A DNA stretch of 64,000 nt from Hyphomicrobiales bacterium (GCA_900472575.1 UCIV01000014.1:62001-126000); one strand, 5' to 3'; positions 1-9,697 are shown, counted from the stretch's first letter. The notes: generated by a model not told the origin, from the letters alone. A program made the numbers and translations.

Positions 1-1
1 A

Positions 2-199
2 AACGCGGCCCTGATCTCCGCCTTTGCCCGCTATTCGAATGGCATCAAGGGCTCTGAAGCCTTCATGCCGGAAGACATGAAGACGGCACCCGAGGTGAAC
101 ATCCCGGAAGCCTCGAAAGCGGCCGGCAAATTCAACCTCGCTTGCCCACCAGAAGTGCAGGAACTCTACACCAAGATCTGGACCGAGTTGCAGAAGTAA
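2..199 (+). CDS. C-terminal end of a PotD/PotF-type polyamine ABC transporter binding protein (partial)
   Basis: Only the last 65 codons are in the window; the frame is open from the window edge to a TAA stop at 197-199. The tail (...PEVNIPE..., then [18 protein letters not shown] at the very end) is the typical C-terminus of periplasmic binding proteins of the spermidine/putrescine (PotD/PotF) family, where this segment follows the last lobe of the bilobal fold. The ligand cannot be read from this fragment. It is followed after 58 bases by the serine hydrolase gene on the same strand, so it is probably the end of a transport operon running into genes 258-4255. The family call rests on the tail motif only. 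Confidence 0.65.
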   Translation, partial: NAALISAFARYSNGIKGSEAFMPEDMKTAPEVNIPEASKAAGKFNLACPPEVQELYTKIWTELQK

Positions 200-257
200 G
201 CCGAACAAGGGAGGCCGGCAGCGTAGGCACTTCCTGCGCTGTCGCGACCACAAGGAT

Positions 258-1436
258 ATGGACAGCATCAAAGACATGACCACCGTTGACCGGGCATCGG
301 TGACGCTTGCCAATTGGCGCGAGACACCCTTCAGCCGCTGGAGTTTCCAGAATGTCCGCGAACTGGTGCCGACCTCGGAAATTTCCTGCGGCACCGAACA
401 GCCGGAAGAGGCCCTCCCCTCACCGCAATTCGTCGCCCGCGAAATCGAAACCGGACTGGATGGCATCTCGACCATCGAAGGCTTTCTGAAATACGCCCAT
501 ACCGATGCCTTCCTGCTGATGAAGCGCGGCAAGATCATCGGCGAATATTACGCGCCGCATGCAGATGTGAACGCCAAACATCTCGTCTTCTCGATCAGCA
601 AGTCGCTCACCGCCATCCTTTCCGGCATTCTCGAACAACAGGGACTGATCGATCCGGAAAAAACGGTCTCAATCTATCTGCCGGAAGCCAGGGGCAGCGC
701 CTATGAGGACTGCCGTTATCGGGATGTGCTGGACATGCGCGTCAGTCTCGATTTCGAGGAAACCTATCTCGACAGGAACGGCCCCTTCGCGCGCTATCGC
801 CGCGCCATGTTGTGGAACCCGGTCGAACCGAACTTCGAGGTCGAGACACTCGCCTCCTTCCTGATGACGTTGAAAAAGGCCGCCCGCCCGCATGGCGGCG
901 GACATGCCTATCTCTCGCCCAATGCCGATCTTCTTGGCGTCGTCATCGAGCGCGTTACCGGCCGCCGCTATGGTGAACTGCTGTCGGAGCTTTTGTGGAA
1001 ACCGATGTGTGCCAGAAACCATGCCTATGTCACGGTCGATAGTATCGGCACAGCCCGCACCGCCGGCGGCGTCTGCCTGACGGCACGCGATTTGGCCCGC
1101 GTCGGCGAACTGATCCGCATTGGTGGCGCAACGGACGGACGGCAAGTTCTCCCGAAAAGTTGGATCGCGGACATGCTGACCAACGGCGATCCCGAGGCAT
1201 GGAAGGCATCCAACAGCACCACCATGCCGAACGGCCGTTACCGCAGCCAGTGGTACCAGACCGGCGAGCCGGACGGCGCCTATTGCGCCATCGGCATCCA
1301 CGGCCAGTGGCTTTACGTCGATCCCGAAAACGAGGCCGTAATCGTCAAACTCTCGTCCCAGCCAAACCCGCTCGACGACGAGCTAAAACAGGACAATCTC
1401 GCCTTCTTCCGAACCCTTAGTCGCCTGGCACTGTGA
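258..1436 (+). CDS. Beta-lactamase-family serine hydrolase (class C / 6-aminohexanoate-dimer hydrolase-like)
   Basis: A 392-residue protein of the serine beta-lactamase-like hydrolase family. The SxxK motif is S112-I-S-K115 in the context VFSISKSLTA; an AYLSPNADLLG segment near residue 220 looks like the second catalytic element (Tyr/Asn region), and a GIHGQW segment lies where the third motif is expected. No signal peptide is evident, so it probably acts in the cytoplasm on an amide or ester; the substrate is unknown. An AAGGA lies almost against the ATG at 258, so Met7 (ATG at 276) is a possible alternative start. It sits between a polyamine-type binding protein and an amidohydrolase, 9 bases before the next gene, suggesting a shared catabolic operon for an amide. 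Confidence 0.75.
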   Translation: MDSIKDMTTVDRASVTLANWRETPFSRWSFQNVRELVPTSEISCGTEQPEEALPSPQFVAREIETGLDGISTIEGFLKYAHTDAFLLMKRGKIIGEYYAPHADVNAKHLVFSISKSLTAILSGILEQQGLIDPEKTVSIYLPEARGSAYEDCRYRDVLDMRVSLDFEETYLDRNGPFARYRRAMLWNPVEPNFEVETLASFLMTLKKAARPHGGGHAYLSPNADLLGVVIERVTGRRYGELLSELLWKPMCARNHAYVTVDSIGTARTAGGVCLTARDLARVGELIRIGGATDGRQVLPKSWIADMLTNGDPEAWKASNSTTMPNGRYRSQWYQTGEPDGAYCAIGIHGQWLYVDPENEAVIVKLSSQPNPLDDELKQDNLAFFRTLSRLAL

Positions 1437-1445
1437 GGACGCAAG

Positions 1446-3125
1446 ATGCAGACTTTCGCCGACATCATCATCGTCAACGCCCGTGTGCTGACAATGGACG
1501 ATACTGCACCGAAAGCCGAAGCCCTTGCGATCTCCGGCAACAGGATCGTGGCGGTCGGCTCTACAGCCGAGATAGAGCCCCTCAAAGGACCGGCGACGCG
1601 GGTGATCGATGCGGCGCAAGGCACGGTCCTGCCGGGCTTCAATGAAGCCCATATGCATATCTTCATGGGCTCGGTCGGCCTGCGTCAGCTGTCGCTCTAC
1701 AAGGTCAAAGGCTTTGACGAGTTGAAGGCCAAGGTCGAGGACTATGCGGCGAGGAACCTCGACCTGAAGCTGCTTCTCGCCCGTTCCGCCGACTACACGA
1801 TCCTGTCGGAAACCGAACGCACCACCCGCCATGATCTCGACCGGGTTATATCCGACCGGCCTTTCGCGATGATTTCTCCGGACCACCACACCGCCTGGGC
1901 CAATACCAGGGCGCTCGAACTCGCCGGCCTTCTGCACGGCAGGCAAGTCGGCGTCGGCAACGAGGTTGTCATGGGTGAGGATGGCCTTGCCTCCGGCGAG
2001 TTGCGCGAGGCCGATGCCATGCAGCCGGTCTTCGACCTGAGCGAAACCGGCGGTCGCGAGGGCCTGGGCATTGGCACCGGTGGCGAACCGGACAGCCTGA
2101 CGCCGCAGGAGCGCGCGATCGACCTCAATATCATCAGGAATGGCCTCGCCTATTGCGCCTCGCTGGGCATAACCTCGATTCAGAACATGGACGGCAATTT
2201 CTATCAGCTGGAAATTCTGGACGAGATAGAGAAGACCTCCGGCCTGCCGGTGCGGGTGCGCATGCCCTATCACATGAAGAATTTCATGCCGCTCTCGGAC
2301 CTTAAAGAAAAGGCCGCCGCATGGCACGACCGTTTCGACACCGACCGGCTGCGCTGCGATTTCGTCAAAATGTTCATCGATGGCGTGACCGAAGGCGAAA
2401 GTGCCGTTTTCCTCGACGACTACGCCCACCGTCCCGGCTGGAAGGGCGATCCACTGTTCAGCCAGCAACATCTCAACGACATCGTCACCGAAGCAGACCG
2501 GCTGAAACTTCCGGTCGCCGTCCATGCGATCGGCGACGGCGCGGTGCGCATGGTGCTCGACGCCTACGAGGCCGCATCGGAGGCGAACGGCAAGCGCGAT
2601 GCGCGCAACCGTATCGAACATATCGAGGTCATCCACGAAGATGACATTCCGCGTTTCAAAGAGCTTGGCGTCATAGCCTCGATGCAGCCGACCCATCCAC
2701 CCGGTAATGCCGGCCTGCCGCTAGAACCCTATCTCTCCTTCATCGGCCGCGATCGCTGGCCGCTCGCCTTTGCCTGGAGAACGCTCGCCGATGCCGGAGC
2801 AGAGATTGTCTTCGCCACCGACTGGCCGGTCTCGCCACTCGACCCGATGGGTTGCATCCACGATGCCATGACGAGAAAACGCTGGGCCGACGACCTGCCG
2901 GACCAGCGGCTGACACTCACAGAGACACTCGCCGCCTATACCAGCACCGGCGCGCACGTGGAGTTCATGGAAGACCGCAAAGGCAGGCTGAAACCCGGTT
3001 ACCTCGCCGATGTCGTCGTTCTCTCTGGTGATGTCGAAGCAACGGCGGCGGAAGATCTCGATGCTATCCGGCCGGTGTTCACCATCTGCGACGGCAGGGT
3101 CACCTACGAGAAGGTCCTCACCTGA
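1446..3125 (+). CDS. Amidohydrolase family protein (YtcJ-like, Amidohydro_3)
   Basis: A 559-residue metal-dependent hydrolase. The N-terminal small domain (IIVNARVLTMD..., residues 8-18) is followed by the metal-binding HxH in NEAHMHIF near residue 69, a VAVHAIGDGA segment near 360, RIEHIE near 395 and a TDWPVSPLDP segment near 460, all as in YtcJ-type amidohydrolases. Such enzymes hydrolyse C-N bonds of amides, ureas or cyclic amides; no specific substrate can be assigned. The gene starts 9 bases after the serine hydrolase stop, so the two are almost certainly co-transcribed and may act in sequence. No secretion signal is visible. Confidence 0.82.
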   Translation: MQTFADIIIVNARVLTMDDTAPKAEALAISGNRIVAVGSTAEIEPLKGPATRVIDAAQGTVLPGFNEAHMHIFMGSVGLRQLSLYKVKGFDELKAKVEDYAARNLDLKLLLARSADYTILSETERTTRHDLDRVISDRPFAMISPDHHTAWANTRALELAGLLHGRQVGVGNEVVMGEDGLASGELREADAMQPVFDLSETGGREGLGIGTGGEPDSLTPQERAIDLNIIRNGLAYCASLGITSIQNMDGNFYQLEILDEIEKTSGLPVRVRMPYHMKNFMPLSDLKEKAAAWHDRFDTDRLRCDFVKMFIDGVTEGESAVFLDDYAHRPGWKGDPLFSQQHLNDIVTEADRLKLPVAVHAIGDGAVRMVLDAYEAASEANGKRDARNRIEHIEVIHEDDIPRFKELGVIASMQPTHPPGNAGLPLEPYLSFIGRDRWPLAFAWRTLADAGAEIVFATDWPVSPLDPMGCIHDAMTRKRWADDLPDQRLTLTETLAAYTSTGAHVEFMEDRKGRLKPGYLADVVVLSGDVEATAAEDLDAIRPVFTICDGRVTYEKVLT

Positions 3126-3160
3126 GCCAAACTCGCCGCAAAAATGCGCTGCAAAGTTGG

Positions 3161-3188
3161 TTGAACACGGCCTCTTTGTTTGTATCTT
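3161..3188 (+). promoter_or_regulatory. Candidate sigma-70-type promoter for the Ldh_2 reductase gene
   Basis: TTGAAC at 3161-3166 and TATCTT at 3183-3188 are separated by 16 bases in the 110-base gap before the reductase gene. A good Shine-Dalgarno (AAGGAG at 3224-3229) follows. By sequence only; read-through from the upstream gene is also possible. Confidence 0.35.
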
Positions 3189-3235
3189 CGTGCGGCCGCA
3201 AATCAGCGCCTTACCGGCGACGCAAGGAGAATGAC

Positions 3236-4255
3236 ATGAGCAAAGCCACCGACATCCATCTCTCCTATGCCGATCTCGTGGCGCTGTTGCAGAAGATCTT
3301 CGTCAAGAATGGTGTGTCCGAAAACAACGCGAAGATTCTGGCGGAAAACTGCGCGTCCTGCGAACGCGACGGCTCGATCAGCCACGGCATTTTCCGCATG
3401 GCCGGTTATGTTTCGTCGCTAAACAGCGGCTGGGTCGATGGCAAGGCGGTGCCGGAAGTCGACGATGTCGGGCCAGCCTTCGTTCGTGTCGATGCCAAAG
3501 GCGGCTTCACCCAGCCGGCCATGCTCGCCGCGCGCCCTCTGCTGATCGAGAAGGTGAAGGAGAACGGCGTCGCTGTTCTCGCCATCCGCCGCTCGCATCA
3601 TTTCAGCGCACTCTGGCCGGATGTCGAACCCTTTGCCGACGAGGGATTGGTGGCCTTGAGCGTGGTCAACAGCATGGCCTGCGTCGTGCCGCATGGCGGC
3701 AAGAAGGCGGTGTTCGGCACCAACCCGGTCGCCTTCGCATCACCGCGTGCAGGGGCTGCCCCCTTCGTCTTCGACCAGGCCTCAAGCGCGGTTGCCCATG
3801 GTGATGTGCAGATCGCCGCCCGCGCCGGCCATGAGCTGAAACCGGGCATGGGGGTCGATCGCGATGGCCAGCCGACCAATGATCCGAAAGCCATCCTCGA
3901 TGGCGGCGCGCTCCTGCCCTTCGGCGGCCATAAGGGCAATTCCATCGCCCTGATGGTCGAGATCCTCAGTGCCGCGCTGACCGGCGGTTATTTCTCGGGC
4001 GAGTTCGACTGGAGCGGTCACAAGGGGGCGCAGACGCCGTTCACCGGCCAGTTCTTCATCGTCATCGATCCCGCCCGCGGCGGCAACGACGTCTTTGCAG
4101 AACGTGTCGCCGGCATCTGCGATCTCGTGCTGGAAGCCGGCCAGGAACGCCTGCCCGGCGACCGCCGACACGTCACTCGCGCCAAGGCGGAGAAGGACGG
4201 CATTCCCCTGTCCGCCGAGAACTACGAGAAGCTGAAGGCCCTGGCCGACACCTGA
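3236..4255 (+). CDS. Ldh_2 family NAD(P)-dependent oxidoreductase (piperideine/pyrroline-2-carboxylate reductase, malate/ureidoglycolate dehydrogenase family)
   Basis: A 339-residue member of the malate/L-lactate dehydrogenase (Ldh_2) family, which binds NAD(P)H in a non-Rossmann fold. Family marks include SISHGIFRMAGY near residue 50, a RRSHHFSALWPDVE segment near 120, FGTNPVAFA near 160 and a GGHKGN segment near 222. The HHF-LWPDVE pattern resembles DpkA-type reductases of cyclic imino acids, but malate, ureidoglycolate or sulfolactate dehydrogenase remain possible. I chose the ATG at 3236 because AAGGAG lies 7 bases upstream; an open frame 25 codons longer has no ribosome site. The gene ends just before a strong stem-loop that separates it from the convergent transporter operon. 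Confidence 0.8.
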   Translation: MSKATDIHLSYADLVALLQKIFVKNGVSENNAKILAENCASCERDGSISHGIFRMAGYVSSLNSGWVDGKAVPEVDDVGPAFVRVDAKGGFTQPAMLAARPLLIEKVKENGVAVLAIRRSHHFSALWPDVEPFADEGLVALSVVNSMACVVPHGGKKAVFGTNPVAFASPRAGAAPFVFDQASSAVAHGDVQIAARAGHELKPGMGVDRDGQPTNDPKAILDGGALLPFGGHKGNSIALMVEILSAALTGGYFSGEFDWSGHKGAQTPFTGQFFIVIDPARGGNDVFAERVAGICDLVLEAGQERLPGDRRHVTRAKAEKDGIPLSAENYEKLKALADT

Positions 4256-4314
4256 GCTGAAAGACACCGCCCTTCATCTGGCGCCAGCCGTGCCTCCACT
4301 ATCCGGAAAAGACA

Positions 4315-4344
4315 AAACCCTGCGCCATATGTTGCACAGGGTTT
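4315..4344. terminator. Bidirectional terminator between convergent genes
   Basis: AAACCCTG (4315-4322) pairs with CAGGGTTT (4337-4344) across a 14-base loop with some internal pairing. A-rich sequence lies on the left and TTTCTT on the right, so it can work for both the reductase gene (+) and the ABC ATPase gene (-). Confidence 0.6.
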
Positions 4345-4370
4345 CTTATCCGTCCGCTTCAGCAATCGGC

Positions 4371-6017
4371 CTACACCTGAAGATTCGCCGCTTGCGACGT
4401 CTTCCGACCGCTCTCGATCAGAGACTTGGTGTATTCCTCGCGCGGCGCGAGGAAGATCTGCTCGGTATCGCCCTGTTCAACGATCTCGCCGCGTTTCATC
4501 ACGATCGTATGGTCGCAGATCTGCCGGATGACGGCGAGATTGTGCGAGATGAACACGTAAGTGAGGTTCAGCTCGGAGCGCAGTTCCTGCAGGAAGTCGA
4601 GCACCTGCGCCTGAACCGAGATGTCGAGAGCCGAAGTCGGCTCGTCGAGGATCAGGAGACGCGGGTTGAGCGCAATCGCACGGGCAATGCAGACACGCTG
4701 CTTCTGGCCGCCGGAAAGCTCGTGCGGGTAGCGATACTTGAACATTGTAGGCAGTTGCACGATGTCGAGCAACGCTTCCGCGCGTGCCTCGATATCCCGA
4801 CGGCTCATGTCCGTCTGGATGCGCAACGGTTCCCCGATCGCATCGCCGATCGTGTGACGACCGTTGAGTGCCGAATGCGGGTTTTGGAAGACGAACTGCA
4901 TGTGCCGGCGCATCTGCCGCAGCGGCTCGCCAGACAGGCCGGAAATGTTCTGCCCATCGAAGATGATATCGCCGGATGTCGGTTCGATCAGCCGCATCAG
5001 CATGCGTGCGAGCGTCGACTTGCCCGATCCGCTTTCGCCCACCACGCCAAAAATCTCGCCGGTCTTCACCGCAAGACTGATCGAGTTGACCGCCGTGAAA
5101 TCGGTGCCGGACTGGCTGCGATAGACCTTCTTCAGATCGATGGCTTCGAGAAGATTGCCGCGCTTGCCCGGCTTTGCTTCCGAGACTTCGGCTGCAACCC
5201 GTTCCGGCGCGACATCGATATCCGGCACGGCGGCAAGCAGGCGCTGCGTATATTCGTGCTGCGGACGGTTGAGGATGTCCTGCGTCATCCCCTGCTCGAC
5301 GATTTCGCCCTTGTACATCACGGCACAGCGCTTCGCGACGGTGGCGATCGCGCCGATATCGTGGCTGATCATGATCACGGTGAGGTTGAGCTTTTCGACC
5401 AGCGAATTGATCAGGTCGAGCACCTGCGCCTGAACAGTGACGTCGAGCGCCGTCGTCGGTTCGTCGGCGATCAGGATGTCCGGCTTGCCAGCCAGCGCCA
5501 TGGCGATCAGGATGCGCTGGCGCATGCCACCGGAGAGCTGGTGCGGATATTGAGAGAACAGCATCGACGGGTTCGGCAGGCCGACCTGATCGAGCAGTTC
5601 CTCGGTGCGGGCACGCCGTGCCGCTTTGGAAGAGACGCCCTGCCCCGCCGCCTTCTCATGTGCCGCGATGACATCGGAAATCTGTCGCCCGATCGTAAAC
5701 AGCGGGTTGAGATAGGTCATCGGGTCCTGGAAGATCATCGAGATGCGGATACCGCGGATCTTCGTCCAGTCCTTCTCCGGCAGGTTGGTTATGTCCTGCC
5801 CGTCAAACGAGATCGAGCCCTCAACGACCTTCGAGTTGCGCGGACCGATGCCGAGTACCGAGCGAACCAGGACGGTCTTGCCCGAACCGCTCTCGCCGAC
5901 GATACCGACGGTGTCTCCGCGGTTGACGGTTAGATTGATGCCTTTCAGCACATGCACCGGACCGTCGAACGTGCCGATATCGAGCCGATAATTTTTGATG
6001 TCGAGCAGAGCTGTCAT
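4371..6017 (-). CDS. Dipeptide/oligopeptide-type ABC transporter ATPase, two fused nucleotide-binding domains
   Basis: A 548-residue protein that joins a DppD-like and a DppF-like ATPase in one chain, as in GsiA. Domain one has Walker A GESGSGKT at 41-48, signature LSGGMRQR at 161-168 and Walker B ILIADEPT near 181-188. Domain two has Walker [10 protein letters not shown] at 327-335, LSGGQKQRV and [12 protein letters not shown] further on. It sits on the cytoplasmic face and powers the two permeases encoded just upstream (4-base overlap, start inside the DppC-like stop). It is the last gene of the minus-strand operon that begins with aroM. The substrate is unknown; the operon's partner genes suggest an unusual amide or imide compound. 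Confidence 0.92.
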   Translation of the reverse strand: MTALLDIKNYRLDIGTFDGPVHVLKGINLTVNRGDTVGIVGESGSGKTVLVRSVLGIGPRNSKVVEGSISFDGQDITNLPEKDWTKIRGIRISMIFQDPMTYLNPLFTIGRQISDVIAAHEKAAGQGVSSKAARRARTEELLDQVGLPNPSMLFSQYPHQLSGGMRQRILIAMALAGKPDILIADEPTTALDVTVQAQVLDLINSLVEKLNLTVIMISHDIGAIATVAKRCAVMYKGEIVEQGMTQDILNRPQHEYTQRLLAAVPDIDVAPERVAAEVSEAKPGKRGNLLEAIDLKKVYRSQSGTDFTAVNSISLAVKTGEIFGVVGESGSGKSTLARMLMRLIEPTSGDIIFDGQNISGLSGEPLRQMRRHMQFVFQNPHSALNGRHTIGDAIGEPLRIQTDMSRRDIEARAEALLDIVQLPTMFKYRYPHELSGGQKQRVCIARAIALNPRLLILDEPTSALDISVQAQVLDFLQELRSELNLTYVFISHNLAVIRQICDHTIVMKRGEIVEQGDTEQIFLAPREEYTKSLIESGRKTSQAANLQV

Positions 6018-6952
6018 CGGTCGCGGCTCCTTGGATCGAGAATGTCACGCAGGCCGTCGCCCAGAAGATTGAAACCGAGCACGGTGAGGAAGATCGCGGC
6101 GCCCGGAAAGAGCGAATACCACCACCAGTCGGGCATATAGGTGCGGGCGACCGAGATCATCGAACCCCATTCCGGCGACGGCGGCTGGGCACCAAGCCCG
6201 ATGAAGCCGAGACTGGCGGCAGAGAGAATTGCCATGCCCATGTCCATGCTCATCTTGACGATGATCGGCGACATGCAGTTCGGCAGGATATGGTGCCAGA
6301 GGATCCACGGTGTCTTCGCCCCGATCGAACGGGCGGATTCGATGAACAGCTCTTCCTTGATCGACAGCGTTTTTGCCTCGACCAGGCGCACATAACCGGG
6401 CCACCAGACGATCGCGAGCGCCAGTACGCAATTGGTGATGCCGGGACCGAGCGCGGCAACGATTGCAAGCGCCAGCGCCAGACCGGGAACGGCCAGAAAC
6501 AGTTCGGTGACGCGCATGATGACAGCACGAACCCAGCCGCCGCGATAACCGGCAATGATGCCGAGCGTGATGCCGATTATCGCCGCGATGCCGGTGATGA
6601 CGACACCGATCCACAGCGACGTCCGCGCGCCGATGATGACGCGCGAAAAGATATCCGCGCCCATTTCATCCGTGCCGAACCAGTAGGTGCTGCTCGGCGG
6701 CTGCAGCTTGGCCGACATGTTGATCGCACCGCTTGCCGCTTCCGGGTAAGGCACGATCAGCGGTCCGATGGCGGCAAGCACGAGAAACAGCACGACGAGC
6801 GAGAGGCCGAGCATCGATGAAAAGCTCTTGCGGAACATGTGCGCATAGAGCCGCCACTGGCGGATCTGGCTCGCGTGGCGTTCGCGGAAGGTCAGCGGAC
6901 GTGTGTCTTCCACGGAAGTATCGATAGGGGTCATGGGATGAGCCGTCATCAC
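6014..6952 (-). CDS. ABC transporter permease, DppC-like
   Basis: A 312-residue inner-membrane protein of the peptide/nickel permease family. A cytoplasmic N-terminal stretch of about 45 residues precedes the first membrane segment (SMLGLSLVVLFLVLAAIGPLIV); the DppC hallmark FGTDEMGADIFSRVIIGAR is near residue 92 and the EAA-type loop (ESARSIGAKTPWILWHHILPN) near 203. The C-terminus has the usual LGFNLLGDGLRDILDPR. It forms a heterodimer with the DppB-like permease, whose stop it overlaps by 4 bases, and its own stop overlaps the ATPase start. Translational coupling is likely. Confidence 0.92.
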   Translation of the reverse strand: MMTAHPMTPIDTSVEDTRPLTFRERHASQIRQWRLYAHMFRKSFSSMLGLSLVVLFLVLAAIGPLIVPYPEAASGAINMSAKLQPPSSTYWFGTDEMGADIFSRVIIGARTSLWIGVVITGIAAIIGITLGIIAGYRGGWVRAVIMRVTELFLAVPGLALALAIVAALGPGITNCVLALAIVWWPGYVRLVEAKTLSIKEELFIESARSIGAKTPWILWHHILPNCMSPIIVKMSMDMGMAILSAASLGFIGLGAQPPSPEWGSMISVARTYMPDWWWYSLFPGAAIFLTVLGFNLLGDGLRDILDPRSRDR

Positions 6953-7956
6953 GCTTTCCTGAGACGCGGGTCGATCCAGGCATAGGCCAGATCAACGAGG
7001 GTGTTGGCGACGATAAAGAAGAAACCGATCATCAGCGTCACGCCGACAACGGGCTTGAAGTCCGACGACAGCGCAGACGAAACCGCATAGAGCCCGATGC
7101 CCGGCCAGTCGAACACGGTTTCGACGAGAACGGTCGAACCGAGCATCCAGCCGAAACGCAGGCCGATCATCGCAAGCGTCGGCAGCATGGCATTCTTCAG
7201 CGCATAAAGCGCGACGATGCGGAAGGACGAGATGCCGTGGGCGCGGGCAGCCACGATATAATCCGACTGCAGCACTTCGATCATTTCTGCGCGGTTGACG
7301 CGCAGGATCGAGGCGAGACAGGGGAAGGAGAGCACGATCGCCGGCAGGATGATATGTTGCAGCGAGGTCCAGAAGGTTGCGAAATTGCCGGCAATCAGGC
7401 TGTCGACCAGAAGCAGGCCGGTGACGAATTCCGGCGGGCGGGTGACGAGCGGCAGGCGCCCGGAGACAGGCAACCATTCCAGATCGACGGAAAACACCAG
7501 CTGCAGCAGGATACCGAACCAGAAGGCCGGGATCGCCACGCCGGAAATCGAGAAGATGCGCGTCACCTGGTCGAGTGGCCCATCCTTGTACACGGCCGAC
7601 AGCATGCCGAGCGGAACGCCGATGACAATGCCGAGGAACATCGCGACGAAGACGAGTTCCAGCGTCGCCGGCGCATAGCGCATCACTTCTTCAAGCACCG
7701 GCCGTGTGGTAACGATCGAGGTGCCGAGATCACCGCGAACAAGCTCACCCATATAGACGATGAACTGTTCCGGCAGTGACTTGTCGAGACCATATTCCGT
7801 GCGGATCGTCGCGACCATGTCCTCAGTCGCATTGGGACCGGCCACGAGACGGGCCGGATCGCCGGGCGCGACATTGGTGATGAGGAATGTCAGCGCGGCT
7901 ATGCCGATCATCGTGCCGACCAGCGTCAGCAACTTGCGGAAGGCGAATGTCAGCAT
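6949..7956 (-). CDS. ABC transporter permease, DppB-like
   Basis: A 335-residue inner-membrane permease. The first membrane helix (LLTLVGTMIGIAALTFLI) is followed by the family's short TNVAPGDPARLVAGP motif, then PEQFIVYMGELVRGDLGTS, and the EAA loop (ARAHGISSFRIVALYALKNAMLP) near residue 235. It pairs with the DppC-like protein. CGGAG lies 6-7 bases before the ATG. A stem-loop at 7980-8017 stands between this gene and the binding-protein gene upstream, which probably makes permease levels lower than binding-protein levels. Confidence 0.92.
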   Translation of the reverse strand: MLTFAFRKLLTLVGTMIGIAALTFLITNVAPGDPARLVAGPNATEDMVATIRTEYGLDKSLPEQFIVYMGELVRGDLGTSIVTTRPVLEEVMRYAPATLELVFVAMFLGIVIGVPLGMLSAVYKDGPLDQVTRIFSISGVAIPAFWFGILLQLVFSVDLEWLPVSGRLPLVTRPPEFVTGLLLVDSLIAGNFATFWTSLQHIILPAIVLSFPCLASILRVNRAEMIEVLQSDYIVAARAHGISSFRIVALYALKNAMLPTLAMIGLRFGWMLGSTVLVETVFDWPGIGLYAVSSALSSDFKPVVGVTLMIGFFFIVANTLVDLAYAWIDPRLRKA

Positions 7957-7979
7957 CGTCTTCTCCGTTTGTTATGATT

Positions 7980-8017
7980 TGCGCATGGCCCGCGGTTGGG
8001 GAAGCGGACCATGCGCA
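7980..8017 (-). other. Intra-operon stem-loop between binding-protein and permease genes
   Basis: TGCGCATGG (7980-7988) pairs perfectly with CCATGCGCA (8009-8017); four further pairs follow inside after one mismatch, leaving a 10-base loop. There is no T-run on the minus strand, so it is more likely a processing/stability hairpin or attenuator than a full terminator. Confidence 0.6.
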
Positions 8018-8053
8018 CCATTCTGGCTTACTTGAGGGGACTTCAGCCAGTGT

Positions 8054-9646
8054 TTATTCGGACTTCACCCACAGCGGGTAGATGTCGACTTCGCCGGTGA
8101 AACGGACCGGGCTGAACTGGAAGCCCTGCAGGTAGTCACGGCGTGCCCAGCGACGGTTCTGCAGCATGCCGAACACTTCAGGCTGGTCTGCGACGATCTG
8201 GGTCTGGATGTCGGCATAGAGCTTGGCACGCTCATCCCAGTTCGACGAGGACCGGGCCTTGTCGATCATCTCGGTGACCTTCGGATTGTCGTAGAACATC
8301 ATCGCGAAATACTGGCCCCAGCTGTTCTTGTGATACTGGTAGGCGACAGCGTCCGGATCGGTCGAAACCGGCGTCGTGTAGACCGAGGTCATCGACGGCG
8401 ACGTCTCGACCTTGGAACCGTTGGCGACCATGTTCGGCCACTGTTCCGGCTTGATCTCGACATTGATGTTGAGCGGCTTCAGGCTGTCGAGTAGCACAAG
8501 ACCGATGCGGCGGGCTTCTTCGAGGCCGGCAACGTGAACATAAGGCAGGGTGATGCCGCCGTTCGGATAACCGGACTTCGCCAGATATTCCTTGGCCTTG
8601 GCAAGGTCCTGACGCGGAATGCCGGGCACATCGATATGGCCCTTCATCGCATCCGGGATCGGGCTCGTTTCGAGAGACGCAGCACCGTTATAGACCTGGA
8701 TCAGCGCATCATAGTCCATCGCATAGGCGATTGCCTTGCGCAGGTTGATGTCGGCGGTCGGCCCCTGCTGGGTGTTGAACTTGATGCCGAAGGTGGTCAT
8801 GCCCTTGTGGTCTTCAATCGCGATGCCCTTGGCACGCGCGATCTGGACATAGTCGTCCGGCGTCAGGCCTTCGACGATATCGGCTTCGCCGCGCTGCAGA
8901 GCAGCCTTCTGGGCGGCAGGCTCGCGGATGATCTTGTAGATCACGCCGGCCGGACGGTTTGCATCGCCCTGCGGCCAGCCCTTCCAGTAATCGGCAACGG
9001 CTTCGGCTTCATAAAGAACATTCGGTTCCCAGCGGCCGAGCTTGAACGGGCCGGAACCGGCTTCGTGATCGGTCAGCCACTTCTGGCCATAGTCGCCGTC
9101 AACTTCGTTGGCCTTAACCTGAGCCGGGTTGACGATGTACCACCAGGGCAGGAAGGAGAGGAAAGGCGTGTAGGGAGCCTTCAGCTCGAACTTGACGGTA
9201 TAATCGTCAACGACGCTGATACCTTCCGGCGCCAGAAAATCCTTGAGCATCCAGGCGACGCCCTTGTTGAGCTTCAGGCCGCGCTCGAAGGAATATCGGA
9301 TGGCTTCGGCAGTGACCGGATCGCCATTGTGGAATTTTGCGTTCTTGACCAGGTGGAAGGTCCAGGTCTTGCCGTCTTCGCTGGTTTCCCACTTTTCGGC
9401 GAGCCAAGGCTTGATGACGGCCGGATCGCCTTCATACTTGACGAGACCGTCATAAACGGCCTGCTGCATCATGCGGGTCGACCAGTCGTAGCGGATATGC
9501 GGATCGAGAACCGGAATGGCCTGACGGCCGCCGAACACAATGACATTGCCCTTGTCGGTGCGCTCGAAAGCGCTGGCAGGGGTGGCAAGAACCGACGAGG
9601 CGAGAAGCCCCGCGATTGCGATATTCCTGATGATTTTGCCGAACAT
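8054..9646 (-). CDS. ABC transporter substrate-binding protein, SBP_bac_5 (peptide/nickel) family
   Basis: A 530-residue periplasmic binding protein. The N-terminal signal peptide (KIIRNIAIAGLLASSVLA, cleavage after PASA near residue 26) is followed by the family pattern LAEKWETSEDGKTWTFHL near 85 and FHNGDPVTAEAIRYSFERG near 108. GAGAGGGA precedes the ATG at 9646. It delivers substrate to the DppB/DppC-like permeases and the fused ATPase downstream. The gene follows aroM by 51 bases on the same strand. Family members bind peptides, opines, sugars or nickel; the AroM/DUF917/HyuA context gives no precise ligand. Confidence 0.92.
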   Translation of the reverse strand: MFGKIIRNIAIAGLLASSVLATPASAFERTDKGNVIVFGGRQAIPVLDPHIRYDWSTRMMQQAVYDGLVKYEGDPAVIKPWLAEKWETSEDGKTWTFHLVKNAKFHNGDPVTAEAIRYSFERGLKLNKGVAWMLKDFLAPEGISVVDDYTVKFELKAPYTPFLSFLPWWYIVNPAQVKANEVDGDYGQKWLTDHEAGSGPFKLGRWEPNVLYEAEAVADYWKGWPQGDANRPAGVIYKIIREPAAQKAALQRGEADIVEGLTPDDYVQIARAKGIAIEDHKGMTTFGIKFNTQQGPTADINLRKAIAYAMDYDALIQVYNGAASLETSPIPDAMKGHIDVPGIPRQDLAKAKEYLAKSGYPNGGITLPYVHVAGLEEARRIGLVLLDSLKPLNINVEIKPEQWPNMVANGSKVETSPSMTSVYTTPVSTDPDAVAYQYHKNSWGQYFAMMFYDNPKVTEMIDKARSSSNWDERAKLYADIQTQIVADQPEVFGMLQNRRWARRDYLQGFQFSPVRFTGEVDIYPLWVKSE

Positions 9647-9697
9647 GTAGTTCCCTCTCTTATTAGACGGCTTTTAGATCAGACTGACTTTCAACCC

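Noticed and set aside
4290-5933. 547-codon open frame on the plus strand
   Set aside because: It is antisense to the fused ABC ATPase, is rich in Arg, His and Asp as GC-rich shadow frames are, and shows no domain.
7584-7592. Second copy of the TGTACAC operator half
   Set aside because: It is only a half-site and lies inside the DppB-like coding sequence.
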